DNA of 64,000 nucleotides, taken from NCBI RefSeq assembly GCF_009834185.1, contig NZ_CP047173.1:3596001-3660000 (forward strand), read 5' to 3'. Under the pieces are notes generated by a model. It saw only the letters and a program-made list of their open reading frames with translations. It was not told the DNA's origin and did no database searches. This DNA is from Rathayibacter sp. VKM Ac-2760. Lineage in GTDB: Bacteria > Actinomycetota > Actinomycetes > Actinomycetales > Microbacteriaceae. Shown here one piece after another: positions 54,067 through 62,198 of the stretch. The position numbers and the translations under genes are program-made. Within the stretch, counting starts at the first letter, position 1, and every line of letters begins with the position of its first letter.

Positions 54067-55308
54067 GTGTCCACTCCCCACTCCCCCGCCGCGGGCGGCT
54101 CGATCCTCCGGCAGCCGCTCGCCGTCTGGGCCGTCGCCTTCGCCGCCGTCATCGCCTTCATGGGCATCGGCCTGGTCGACCCGATCCTCCCGGCGATCGC
54201 CGAGAGCCTCGAGGCGACACCGACCGAGACGTCGCTGCTGTTCACCAGCTACCTCGTCATCACCGGCATCGTGATGTTCTTCACCAGCTGGCTCTCCAGC
54301 CGCATCGGCGCGAAGAAGACGCTGATGATCGGCCTGGTGCTGATCGTGGTCTTCGCCGCGCTCGCCGGCACGGCCGGCAGCGTCGAGGGCGTCATCGGCT
54401 TCCGCGCCGGCTGGGGCTTCGGCAACGCGCTCTTCATCTCGACCGCGCTCTCGACGATCGTCGGCGCGGCCAGCGGAGGATCCTCCGCAGCGATCGTGCT
54501 CTACGAGGCCGCGCTCGGCGTCGGCATCGCGATCGGCCCGCTGCTCGGCGGCCTGCTCGGCTCCGTCTCCTGGCGCGGACCGTTCTTCGGCACCGCCGTG
54601 CTGATGGCCGTCGGCTTCATCGCCATCGCGACGCTCCTGCGCGAGGACGGCCCGCGGCCGACCCCGACGCCGCTCTCCGCGCCGTTCAAGGCGCTGGCCG
54701 TGCCCGCGATCCGCACCCTCGCCGGTGCCGCGCTCTTCTACAACATCGGCTTCTTCGTGCTGCTGGCCTACACGCCGTACCCGCTCGGGCTCGATGAGAT
54801 GGGTCTCGGCTTCACCTTCTTCGGCTGGGGGCTGGGCGTCGCGATCACCTCGGTGTTCGCCGCTCCGCTGCTCACCGCGCGGCTGCCGCGCACGGTCGTG
54901 CTGCGCTCGGTGCTGGCGCTGCTCGCGCTCGACCTCGTCGCCGGCGGCCTGCTGATCTCCTCGCGGGTCGGCCTGATCGTCTGCATCATCGTCGGCGGGC
55001 TGCTGCTGGGCATCGTCAACACGGTGCTCACCGAGTGCGTGATGGAGGCGACCGAGCTGCCGCGCTCCGTCGCGTCCTCCGCCTACTCGGGCGTGCGCTT
55101 CCTCGGCGGCGCGATCGCCCCGCCGGCCGCGTCCGCGCTGGCCGTCGCGATCTCGCCGGCCTTCCCGATGTACGCGGCCGCAGGCGCGGTGCTCGTCGCG
55201 TCGCTGATCGTGTTCCTCGGGCGGCGGACGCTGGTGCGCGCGGACGCCCACGGCGAGGAGAGCGCCGCGGTCGAGGCCGACGCGATCGCCATCGGCGAGA
55301 GCCTCTGA
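54067..55308 (+). CDS. MFS transporter, multidrug-efflux type
   Basis: A 413-residue, 12-helix major facilitator. Opening 'VIAFMGIGLVDPILPAIAES' and motif A variant 'SRIGAKKTLMIGLVL' match the ACDE/YfmO-like drug efflux group. GTG 54067 starts 31 bp after the MarR gene, so it is probably controlled by it. The substrate is unknown; it may export the inducer sensed by MarR. Confidence 0.85.
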   Translation: MSTPHSPAAGGSILRQPLAVWAVAFAAVIAFMGIGLVDPILPAIAESLEATPTETSLLFTSYLVITGIVMFFTSWLSSRIGAKKTLMIGLVLIVVFAALAGTAGSVEGVIGFRAGWGFGNALFISTALSTIVGAASGGSSAAIVLYEAALGVGIAIGPLLGGLLGSVSWRGPFFGTAVLMAVGFIAIATLLREDGPRPTPTPLSAPFKALAVPAIRTLAGAALFYNIGFFVLLAYTPYPLGLDEMGLGFTFFGWGLGVAITSVFAAPLLTARLPRTVVLRSVLALLALDLVAGGLLISSRVGLIVCIIVGGLLLGIVNTVLTECVMEATELPRSVASSAYSGVRFLGGAIAPPAASALAVAISPAFPMYAAAGAVLVASLIVFLGRRTLVRADAHGEESAAVEADAIAIGESL

Positions 55309-55315
55309 TCGCGCG

Positions 55316-55353
55316 GGTCTCGATACGCCGCTGCGCGGCTACTCGACCAGCAA
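55316..55353. repeat. Single repeat end TCTCGATACGCCGC...GCGGCTACTCGACCAGCA
   Basis: One half unit of the intergenic repeat family, with a GCCGC-TGC-GCGGC hairpin, filling the gap between convergent MFS and lipocalin-like genes. It resembles the right ends of the full copies at 40264 and 27211. Confidence 0.7.
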
Positions 55354-55359
55354 AGAGGG

Positions 55360-55827
55360 TCAGGCAGCGACCTCGAACATCCGGGGGCGCAGCGGTGCCG
55401 TGCGCGGGTCCGCCGCGCACGCCGCGAGGGCGGCCGCCAGCACGCCCGGCGCCGGCCGCGCCTCGCGGACGTAGACGTCGACGCCCGCCGGAGTGAACGG
55501 GGTGCGGGCGAAGCGGGTCAGCGCCCAGCCCGCCGCCTCGTCCGCGGCGACGAACGACCAGCGGCTGCGGGCCAGCAGCGTCAGCGGCTCGACGCCCCGC
55601 CAGCGGAAGCCGTCGGGGTCCGCCGGGTCGGGCGCGTCGATCCCGACCACGTAGCGCGCCGAGCGCCGGCCACGCCAGCTGACGACGTCGCCGAACTCGC
55701 CGCTCGGCAGCGGCGCGTAGGTGATCGCGACCCCCTCGCGCCCCCGCCACAGCGGCAGGCTCGAGCCGCGCACGAACCAGGTGCCCGTCGCCAGGGCGGC
55801 ACGATCGATCGCGGGAGCGTCGATCAC
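55360..55827 (-). CDS. Hypothetical protein coupled to poxB
   Basis: A 155-residue soluble protein: 'GTWFVRGSSLPLWRGREGVA', 'WRGRRSARYVVGID', 'RSRWSFVAADEAAGWALTRF'. The alternation of aromatic and polar residues suggests a small beta-barrel, perhaps lipocalin-like, but I cannot place it firmly. GTG 55827 overlaps the stop of poxB by 4 bp (GTGA), so it is made with PoxB. Function unknown. Confidence 0.55.
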   Translation of the reverse strand: MIDAPAIDRAALATGTWFVRGSSLPLWRGREGVAITYAPLPSGEFGDVVSWRGRRSARYVVGIDAPDPADPDGFRWRGVEPLTLLARSRWSFVAADEAAGWALTRFARTPFTPAGVDVYVREARPAPGVLAAALAACAADPRTAPLRPRMFEVAA

Positions 55828-57575
55828 GGCAGCGCGTGCTTCACGTTCGAGCGGGCCAGCGCGATCGCCTCGCCCGTGCCGCCGTTCATCACCATCTTCG
55901 ACATCGCCAGCGCGAAGCCCTTCACCTGCGCCCCGGTGACGGTCGGCGGCAGCGACAGCGCGAGCGGATCCGTCACCACGTCGACGAGCACGGGCCCCGG
56001 GTCGGCGAGCGCCTCCCGCAGCGCCGCCTCGACCTCGCGCGGGTCCTCGACCCGGATCCCCCGGATGCCGACCGCCGTCGCGACCTGCGCGTAGTCGACC
56101 ATCGGCACGTCGACCGCGAAGTCGGGGAAGCCGTCGACGAGCATCTCCACCTTCACCAGCCCGAGGGTGGAGTTGTTGAAGACGACGATGGTCACGGGCA
56201 GCTTGTAGGCGGCGACCGTCACCAGCTCGCCCATCAGCATCGAGAGCCCGCCGTCCCCGCTCAGCGAGACGACCTGGCGGCCGGGCTGCGCGAGCTGAGC
56301 GCCGACGGCCTGCGGCAGCGCGTTCGCCATCGAGCCGTGCGAGTACGAGCCGAGCAGCCGGCGGCGCCCGTTCGGCGTGATGTACCGGGCCTGCCAGACG
56401 TTGCCCATGCCGGTGTCGGCGGTGACGATCGCATCGTCCGCGAGCAGCGCGTCGAGCGTCGAGGCGACCAGCTCGGGGTGCACGGGCCGCTTCGTGGCGA
56501 CTTCCGTGTACTTCCCGACCACGCCGGTGACGAGCTTCTCGTGCTTCTTCAGGAGCTTGTCGAGGAAGCGGTGGCTCTTGCGCTGCACCAGCGGCGTGAG
56601 CGCGTCGAGCGTCGCGGCGACGTCGCCGTGCACGGGGTGCGCGACGCTCACGCGGCGGCCGAGCTTCGACGCGTCGGAGTCGACCTGCGCGATGACGACC
56701 TTCGACGCGTCCGGCAGGAACTGCTCGTAGGGGAAGTCGGTGCCGAGCAGGATCAGCAGATCGGCGTCGTGGATGCCCGCGTGCGCGGCGCCGTAGCCGA
56801 GCAGCCCGGTCATGCCCACGTCGTAGGGGTTGTCGTACTGGATCCACTCCTTGCCGCGCAGGCTGTGCCCGATCGGCGCGCCGATCAACTCGGCGAAGGC
56901 GACGACCTCGTCGTGCGCGCCGCGCACTCCGGCGCCGGCGAAGATCGCGACGGTCTTCGCGTCGTCGATCGCCTGCGCGAGGGCGCGGACGTCCGCCGCC
57001 GCGGGCACGAGAGTCGGCCGCTCGGGCAGCGCGAACGCCGGGAACTCGCCGACGGCCTCGAACTCGGCGACGTCGCCCGGGAGGGTGACCACCGCGACGC
57101 CGCGGAGTGCGACGGCGCTGCGCATCGCCGCGTTGACGACCCGCGGGGCCTGCGCCGCCGTCGAGACCAGCTCGCGGTAGTGCGAGCACTCGACGAAGAG
57201 CCGGTCCGGGTGCGTCTCCTGGAAGTAGCCGGAGCCGATCTCGCCGCTCGGGATGTGGCTCGCGATCGCGAGCACCGGGGCGCCGGATCGGTGCGCGTCG
57301 TAGAGCCCGTTGATCAGGTGCAGATTGCCGGGCCCGCAGCTGCCGGCGCACACCGCCAGCTTCCCGGTGATCTGCGCCTCGGCGCCGGCGGCGAACGCGG
57401 CCGCCTCCTCGTTGCGGACGTGGATCCAGTCGATCCCGCCCTTCGCCGAGCCGCCGCTGCGGCGCACCGCGTCGACGATCGGGTTGAGGGAGTCGCCGAC
57501 GATCCCGTAGATCCGGGCGACCCCGGCGTCGATGAGCTGGGCGATGAGCTGGTCTGCGACGGTCTTCTGAGCCAT
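55824..57575 (-). CDS. poxB: Pyruvate oxidase/dehydrogenase (quinone), PoxB type
   Basis: A 583-residue ThDP enzyme. The N-terminal PYR domain opens 'LIDAGVARIYGIVGDSLNPI' with the ThDP-activating Glu in 'VRNEEAAAF'; a central FAD domain follows ('GTDFPYEQFLPDASKV'), then the PP domain with 'SGDGGLSMLMGELVTVAAY' and 'VFNNSTLGLV'. 'LGSYSHGSMANALPQAVGAQ' is typical of PoxB. It oxidises pyruvate to acetate and CO2, feeding electrons to quinone at the membrane. Acetolactate synthase is excluded by the length and motif set. The ATG at 57575 is used. Confidence 0.88.
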   Translation of the reverse strand: MAQKTVADQLIAQLIDAGVARIYGIVGDSLNPIVDAVRRSGGSAKGGIDWIHVRNEEAAAFAAGAEAQITGKLAVCAGSCGPGNLHLINGLYDAHRSGAPVLAIASHIPSGEIGSGYFQETHPDRLFVECSHYRELVSTAAQAPRVVNAAMRSAVALRGVAVVTLPGDVAEFEAVGEFPAFALPERPTLVPAAADVRALAQAIDDAKTVAIFAGAGVRGAHDEVVAFAELIGAPIGHSLRGKEWIQYDNPYDVGMTGLLGYGAAHAGIHDADLLILLGTDFPYEQFLPDASKVVIAQVDSDASKLGRRVSVAHPVHGDVAATLDALTPLVQRKSHRFLDKLLKKHEKLVTGVVGKYTEVATKRPVHPELVASTLDALLADDAIVTADTGMGNVWQARYITPNGRRRLLGSYSHGSMANALPQAVGAQLAQPGRQVVSLSGDGGLSMLMGELVTVAAYKLPVTIVVFNNSTLGLVKVEMLVDGFPDFAVDVPMVDYAQVATAVGIRGIRVEDPREVEAALREALADPGPVLVDVVTDPLALSLPPTVTGAQVKGFALAMSKMVMNGGTGEAIALARSNVKHALP

Positions 57576-57701
57576 GCCCCCATTCGACTCCACTCGCCTG
57601 GGAACGACACCGCACGCGGCACCGCACAGGGGGTCGCACCGGCCGCTCCCCCGCCCTACCCTGGGAGCCGTCACCGTCACCGCCGCCGTCTGGAGCACCC
57701 G

Positions 57702-58208
57702 ATGAACCGCCGCCGTTCCTCCCTCGTCCTCGCCGCCGCAGCGGCCCTCGCCCTCGGCCTCACCGGCTGCTCGGGGATCAACAGCATGATGGGCGGCGAG
57801 ACCCGGGACGACACCTCCGGCGAGATCGTCGAGGGCGGCACGACCGACGTCTTCCAGCTCCGCGTCGGCGACTGCCTCAACGACGAGCTGAGCGAGACCG
57901 CGACCGAGGTCACCGACGTCCCGACCGTGCCGTGCACCGAGGCGCACAGCTACGAGGTCTTCCAGAACATCACGATGGCCGAGGCCGACGCGTACCCCGG
58001 CGAGACCGAGACCACCGCGCAGGCGGACGACGGCTGCCAGGCGGCCTTCGAGGGCTTCGTCGGTGTCAGCTACGAGGAGTCGCAGTACGACTTCAGCTAC
58101 TACTACCCCACGCAGGAGAGCTGGGACGGCGGCGACCGCACCATCAACTGCCTGATCATCGACCCCGCGGGCCCCAACACGGGCACCCTGGCGGGCGCCG
58201 CCGCCTGA
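57702..58208 (+). CDS. Septum-formation family lipoprotein
   Basis: A 168-residue lipoprotein with lipobox GLTGC (Cys23). The mature part has four conserved cysteines ('RVGDCLND', 'VPCTEAHSYEVFQ', 'DDGCQAAFE', 'TINCLIID') as in the actinobacterial 'septum formation' (PF13845) family, probably forming two disulfides. It is exported and tethered to the membrane outer face. The family name is historical; the molecular role is unclear. ATG 57702 follows a short spacer after GGAGC. It is divergent from poxB. Confidence 0.8.
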   Translation: MNRRRSSLVLAAAAALALGLTGCSGINSMMGGETRDDTSGEIVEGGTTDVFQLRVGDCLNDELSETATEVTDVPTVPCTEAHSYEVFQNITMAEADAYPGETETTAQADDGCQAAFEGFVGVSYEESQYDFSYYYPTQESWDGGDRTINCLIIDPAGPNTGTLAGAAA

Positions 58209-58214
58209 CCCTCC

Positions 58215-58277
58215 CCGCGAGATGCCACTTGTGCACGCTTCTCACGGCGTGTCGCGCTCACAAGTGGCATCTCGCGG
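58215..58277. terminator. Perfect 19-bp stem hairpin between convergent genes
   Basis: CCGCGAGATGCCACTTGTG pairs perfectly with CACAAGTGGCATCTCGCGG around a 25-nt loop, which itself holds an inner CACGC/GCGTG stem. It lies between the convergent lipoprotein and MFS genes. It is likely a bidirectional terminator; its length and perfection are unusual for that. Confidence 0.65.
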
Positions 58278-58284
58278 CGGGGGA

Positions 58285-59445
58285 TCAAGGCTCGCGGGCC
58301 GGCAGGGGGCGGGGGAAGAGGGTCAGGAGCAGGCCCGAGGCGATCCAGACGGCGGCGATGCCGAGGATGAGCCAGCCGGCGTCCAGGCCCGAGGCGGCGC
58401 CCGCGAGGGCGGCGCCGACCGCCGCGGCGGCGGCGCGCAGGCCCGCGCCGATGGTGAAGACCTGGGAGCGGACGGCCGCCGGGCTCTCCTGATCGCGCAG
58501 CAGCAGCATCGCCGCGTTCGCGGGCGCGGTGAAGACTCCGGCGACGGCGAAGGCGACGAGGGCGACCACGATCCCGAGGTCGGGAGCGGCGGCGAGCAGA
58601 GCGACGCCGGTCGCGGCGAAGCCGGCGCCCATCACCCAGGCCGGCGGGCGGTGCGTCCAGCGCCGCACGGCGACCGCGATCGCACCGAGCAGACCGCCGA
58701 CGGCGAAGGCTGTGAGCAGCCCGGCCGCGGCCGCGGTGCTGCCCACCCGCTCGAGCGACAGTCCGATCGCCGCGACTCCGGCCGCCCCGCCGCCGATCTG
58801 GCTGATCGTGCCCGAGAGGGTGACGATCGCGATCGGCCGGTGCCGCACGAGGTGCGTGACGCCGGCCGCGATGGTGCGCCGGACGCCCACGGTCGGGGTG
58901 GGTCGCGCCTCCATCCGCAGCGCGAGCGAGCCGAGGACGCCCACGAGCGCGAGGGCCGCCATCGCGAGCATCGCGAAGCGGGCGGAGGCGACCGCGATCA
59001 CCAGCCCGGCGATCGCGGGCCCGCCGATCGAGGCGACGGTGTACGACAGCGAGTCCTGGGCGTAGGCGCGGCGCGGATCGGCGATCGCGCTGGTGACGAA
59101 GCTCGACATGCCGCCCATGTAGACCGGGGTCGCGAGGCCCGCGATCACCAGGAGCAACGCGATCAGCACCGTCGGGACGTCGCCGAGGAACGACGCGAGC
59201 GCGAAGGAGGCGGCGGTGGCGAGCGCCGCGCCGACCAGCAGCCGGCGCGGGGCGCGCACCCGGTCGAGCACCGTGCCGACCAGCGGGGCCGCGATCACGC
59301 TCGGGAACAGCGCCGCCCCGGTGAGCAGCCCGCCGAGGGCGACGTCGTCGAGTCGCTCGACGGCGAGGACGGGCAGGGCGACGACCATCCCCGCGCTCGC
59401 GAGACGCAGGGGGATCGAGGCGGTCAGGTAGGTGGCGGCGCTCAT
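58285..59445 (-). CDS. MFS transporter
   Basis: A 386-residue, 12-helix major facilitator with 'LVGTVLDRVRAPRRLLVGAA' (motif A) and 'ALLLVIAGLATPVYMGGMSS'. It resembles the MdfA/Bcr-like or uncharacterised efflux MFS of actinobacteria; no substrate can be proposed. ATG 59445 is the first Met. Convergent with the septum-formation gene. Confidence 0.8.
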   Translation of the reverse strand: MSAATYLTASIPLRLASAGMVVALPVLAVERLDDVALGGLLTGAALFPSVIAAPLVGTVLDRVRAPRRLLVGAALATAASFALASFLGDVPTVLIALLLVIAGLATPVYMGGMSSFVTSAIADPRRAYAQDSLSYTVASIGGPAIAGLVIAVASARFAMLAMAALALVGVLGSLALRMEARPTPTVGVRRTIAAGVTHLVRHRPIAIVTLSGTISQIGGGAAGVAAIGLSLERVGSTAAAAGLLTAFAVGGLLGAIAVAVRRWTHRPPAWVMGAGFAATGVALLAAAPDLGIVVALVAFAVAGVFTAPANAAMLLLRDQESPAAVRSQVFTIGAGLRAAAAAVGAALAGAASGLDAGWLILGIAAVWIASGLLLTLFPRPLPAREP

Positions 59446-59497
59446 GCGGCTCGGGAGGACATCACCCCGATTTTCCCACGCGTGCGCGCCGCCCCCG

Positions 59498-60532
59498 TCA
59501 CGGCAGCAGGATCACCTTGCCGTCGAGCGTCCGCGACTCCGCCAGCTCCATCGCCGCCACGATCCCGCTAAGGGGAAAGCGCGCCGCGATGTTGGCCGTG
59601 AGCGAGCCGTCCGCGAGCAGCGCGAGCACACGGCCCAGATCCTCCTCGAGCCGCGCGCGGAACCGCGCGGGCCGCAGCGAGTGGCCGGCCCAGAGGTCGT
59701 AGAACACGGCACGCTTCCCGTTCGGCGTCAGCTGGTACGCCTGGATCCGGGCGAGCTGCTTCAGGAACGGCGGCCAGATGCTGCCGGTGCTCGCGCTGAC
59801 GATCGCGTAGGCGACGAGGGTACCGCCGGGCGCGAGCAGCGACCAGGCCAGGCGGGTGGTCTCCCCGCCGATGTTGTCGAAGACGGCCTGCACACCGCCG
59901 GGCGCGAGCTCGCGGACGCGGGCGGTGAGCTCCGGATCGGCGTAGTCGACCGGCTCGACGCCGGCCGCGCGGAGGGCGTCGTGGTGCCGCGGCGAGGCGG
60001 CGCCGATCACCCGGATCCCCTCGAGGCGGGCGAGCCGGTGCACGAGGCCGCCGACGCCGCCGTTCGCCCCGAACAGGAGGATCGTGTCACCGCGCGAGAG
60101 CCGGGCCGAGCGGTGCAGCATCTGCCAGGCCGTCACTCCGTTCACCACCACGGCCTCGGCGTCCTCCGGCGCGACGCCCTCGGGGACGAGGACGCAGTCG
60201 CGCGCGGCGACGCGGGCGTGCCCCGTCCAGCCGCCGGTCTTGGTGAGCGCGGCGACGCGGCGGCCCTCGAGGGACGCGTCCCCTCCGGGACCGACCGCGG
60301 CCACCCGACCGACCAGGTCGTAGCCCGGGGTGAACGGGAAGGCGGGCTGAGCGAAGTAGCGGCCGCGGCGCATCGACTGCTCGGCGAAGGAGATGCCGGT
60401 GGCCTCGACGGCCACGAGCAGCTCGCCGGCCGCCGGCGGCTCGACGACGGCCTGCTCGAGCAGCAGTCCGGACGGCTCGACGAGGCCGGGGAGGACGACG
60501 CGAGTGGTGGTGCGCGGGACGGTGGTGGTCAT
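59498..60532 (-). CDS. Zinc-free MDR oxidoreductase, TetR-controlled
   Basis: A 344-residue medium-chain reductase of the quinone-oxidoreductase/VAT1-like type: 'FPFTPGYDLVGRVAAVGPGG' in the GroES-like part, 'LLFGANGGVGGLVHRLARLE' for the nucleotide, and 'IVAAMELAESRTLDGKVILL' at the end. No zinc ligands are visible. It likely reduces a reactive quinone or enone with NADPH. An 18-bp site very like one in front of the adjacent tetR gene lies 26 bp before its start, so TetR control is probable. Confidence 0.85.
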   Translation of the reverse strand: MTTTVPRTTTRVVLPGLVEPSGLLLEQAVVEPPAAGELLVAVEATGISFAEQSMRRGRYFAQPAFPFTPGYDLVGRVAAVGPGGDASLEGRRVAALTKTGGWTGHARVAARDCVLVPEGVAPEDAEAVVVNGVTAWQMLHRSARLSRGDTILLFGANGGVGGLVHRLARLEGIRVIGAASPRHHDALRAAGVEPVDYADPELTARVRELAPGGVQAVFDNIGGETTRLAWSLLAPGGTLVAYAIVSASTGSIWPPFLKQLARIQAYQLTPNGKRAVFYDLWAGHSLRPARFRARLEEDLGRVLALLADGSLTANIAARFPLSGIVAAMELAESRTLDGKVILLP

Positions 60533-60557
60533 GGTGTGCTCCTTGGGGTGGGTGTGA

Positions 60558-60575
60558 GTGACTGGACAGTCACTT
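60558..60575. promoter_or_regulatory. TetR operator before the MDR gene
   Basis: GTGACTGGACAGTCACTT: the GTGACTG-GA-CAGTCAC part is a perfect palindrome outside its two centre bases. The same word recurs at 61179 with 14 of 18 identical. It sits 26 bp upstream of the MDR start, suitable for repression by the TetR protein encoded at 60618. Confidence 0.75.
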
Positions 60576-60617
60576 CTGTGAAGACGGAAAAGGTTCGACC
60601 AGCAGGCGTGCCGGCGC

Positions 60618-61178
60618 TCAGTCGTGGTGCCGGATGCCCGCCGAGACGATCCGCGCCCACTCCGAGTCGACGCCGCCGAGGTCCGTCTGGACGATCAGGT
60701 GGCAGAGCTGGCCGTAGGCGAGGAAGCGCTGCACGGCCGGGCCGTCGGCACCGGAGACGACGGTCACCGTGCGGACGACCGCCGAGATCCCCCGGCGCAC
60801 CGCCTCGCGGATCTCGGGCACCTCGCACGCGCTCTGCGCCTGCGACTGCAGCATGATCAGGTCGCGGTCGGCGATCAGGTCGATGTAGGCGAGGGTCATC
60901 GCCTCGAGCCGGTCGGCCGGGTCGAGGGACGGCGACGCCTCCCCCGCCGCGGCGAGCGTCGACGCCACCAGGGCGTAGCAGCGGTCGACCGCGGCGACGA
61001 AGACGCCGAGCTTGCCCGGGAAGAGCCGGAAGACGTAGGCGGGCGAGACCCCCGCCTCGGCCGCGACCTCGGTGATCGGGGTCGCGGAGTAGCCGGTGCG
61101 GGCGAAGACGTGCACAGCGGCGGCGGTGATCCGCTCGCGCTGGGCGTCAGCGGTGGAGCGCGGGGTCGTGGTCGACAT
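60618..61178 (-). CDS. TetR/AcrR-family repressor
   Basis: A 186-residue regulator. The N-terminal HTH is 'ARTGYSATPITEVAAEAGVS', then 'AYVFRLFPGKLGVFVAAVDR'; the rest is an all-helical ligand-binding domain. ATG 61178 is chosen over an ATG 12 codons upstream because the operator at 61179-61196 directly abuts it and would otherwise be inside the coding region. No ribosome-binding site precedes it, so the mRNA is probably leaderless. It likely represses itself and the MDR gene; the inducer may be the MDR substrate. Confidence 0.88.
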   Translation of the reverse strand: MSTTTPRSTADAQRERITAAAVHVFARTGYSATPITEVAAEAGVSPAYVFRLFPGKLGVFVAAVDRCYALVASTLAAAGEASPSLDPADRLEAMTLAYIDLIADRDLIMLQSQAQSACEVPEIREAVRRGISAVVRTVTVVSGADGPAVQRFLAYGQLCHLIVQTDLGGVDSEWARIVSAGIRHHD

Positions 61179-61196
61179 GTGACTGATCAAACACTT
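61179..61196. promoter_or_regulatory. TetR operator before tetR itself
   Basis: GTGACTGATCAAACACTT, 14 of 18 bases identical to the site at 60558. It directly abuts the tetR start codon. Its position implies negative autoregulation by blocking the promoter of a leaderless transcript. The matching pair is seen; the binding is inferred. Confidence 0.7.
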
Positions 61197-61238
61197 ACAA
61201 CAGCCGGGTGTCAAGAAGCCGGTGAGGCGGATCCAGGA

Positions 61239-62057
61239 TCAGGACCGCTTCCGCCGCCCCTTCAGCGCGAGCTGGAGCGCCGCGAGGAGCAGCAGAGCGG
61301 CGAACAGCACGCCCGAGATCCGCGCCGGCAGCAGGAACGACAGCGCCACCCCGGCGAAGGAGAACCCGGTCGCGCAGAGGCCGACCACGAGCCCGGCGCG
61401 CACGTCGAGGAGCCCGCGGCGTGCGTTCGCGATCGAGCCGCTGATCGCCGTCGGGATCATCGCGGCGAGCGACGTGCCCTTCGCGAGCAGATCGGCCAGG
61501 CCGAACGCGCCGACGAGCACGGGCACGGCGATCGCGCCGCCGCCGATCCCGAACAGCCCCGACGCCACGCCCATCGCCAGCCCGAGACCCGCGAACCCCG
61601 GCCAGACGCCCCAGCCCTCAGCGACGTCGCCCGTCTCGTTCGAGCCGAAGACGGCCATCCGCACCGCCGCCGCGACCAGCAGGGCGACGAACAGCCAGCG
61701 CAGCACGCCCAGCGGCAGGCGCGCGAGCAGCCAGGAGCCGGCGAGCGCGCCGAGCATCGCGGCCGCGGCGATCACGGCGGCGGGAAGCCAGGCGACCTGC
61801 CCGCCGAGCGCGTAACCGAACGCGCCGGCGACCGCGGTGGGGGCGATCGCCAGCAGCGAGGTGGCGGAGGCGCGGCGCTGATCCATCCCGGCCCAGGCGA
61901 TCAGCATCGGCACCATCACGATGCCGCCGCCGACGCCGAACGCGCCGGAGAGCATGCCGCCGATCGCGCCGATCAGACCGAGCACGAGGAGCGTCCGCGC
62001 GCTCAGGGCCGGGGAGCGGGTCGTCGCCGGGGCCGTCGTGCTCGCGTCATCCGTCAC
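61239..62057 (-). CDS. TauE/SafE-family permease
   Basis: A 272-residue, about 8-helix membrane protein with duplicated motifs of the TauE/SafE family: 'GAIGGMLSGAFGVGGGIVMV' and 'LGLAMGVASGLFGIGGGAIA'. These proteins export sulfite, sulfoacetate or related organic acids; the substrate is unknown. GTG 62057 is the start. A 16-bp tandem repeat lies just upstream. It is separated from the TetR gene by 60 bp. Confidence 0.82.
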   Translation of the reverse strand: MTDDASTTAPATTRSPALSARTLLVLGLIGAIGGMLSGAFGVGGGIVMVPMLIAWAGMDQRRASATSLLAIAPTAVAGAFGYALGGQVAWLPAAVIAAAAMLGALAGSWLLARLPLGVLRWLFVALLVAAAVRMAVFGSNETGDVAEGWGVWPGFAGLGLAMGVASGLFGIGGGAIAVPVLVGAFGLADLLAKGTSLAAMIPTAISGSIANARRGLLDVRAGLVVGLCATGFSFAGVALSFLLPARISGVLFAALLLLAALQLALKGRRKRS

Positions 62058-62064
62058 GCGACCA

Positions 62065-62112
62065 GCCTGCCACCCGCCGCGCCTGCCACCCGTCGCGCCT
62101 GCCACCCACCCC
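62065..62112. repeat. Three 16-bp tandem repeats upstream of the TauE/SafE gene
   Basis: GCCTGCCACCCGCCGC, GCCTGCCACCCGTCGC and GCCTGCCACCCACCCC follow each other directly, 8 bp from the TauE/SafE start. They fall where the ribosome-binding site or promoter would be. Confidence 0.8.
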
Positions 62113-62198
62113 GGCCGTCGCACGACCGAAACATGGCGTGCGTACCCTTCGTGATGCGTCGCCGGTGGGGGCCGGTGGATCGGCGCGAGGGGGGAACC

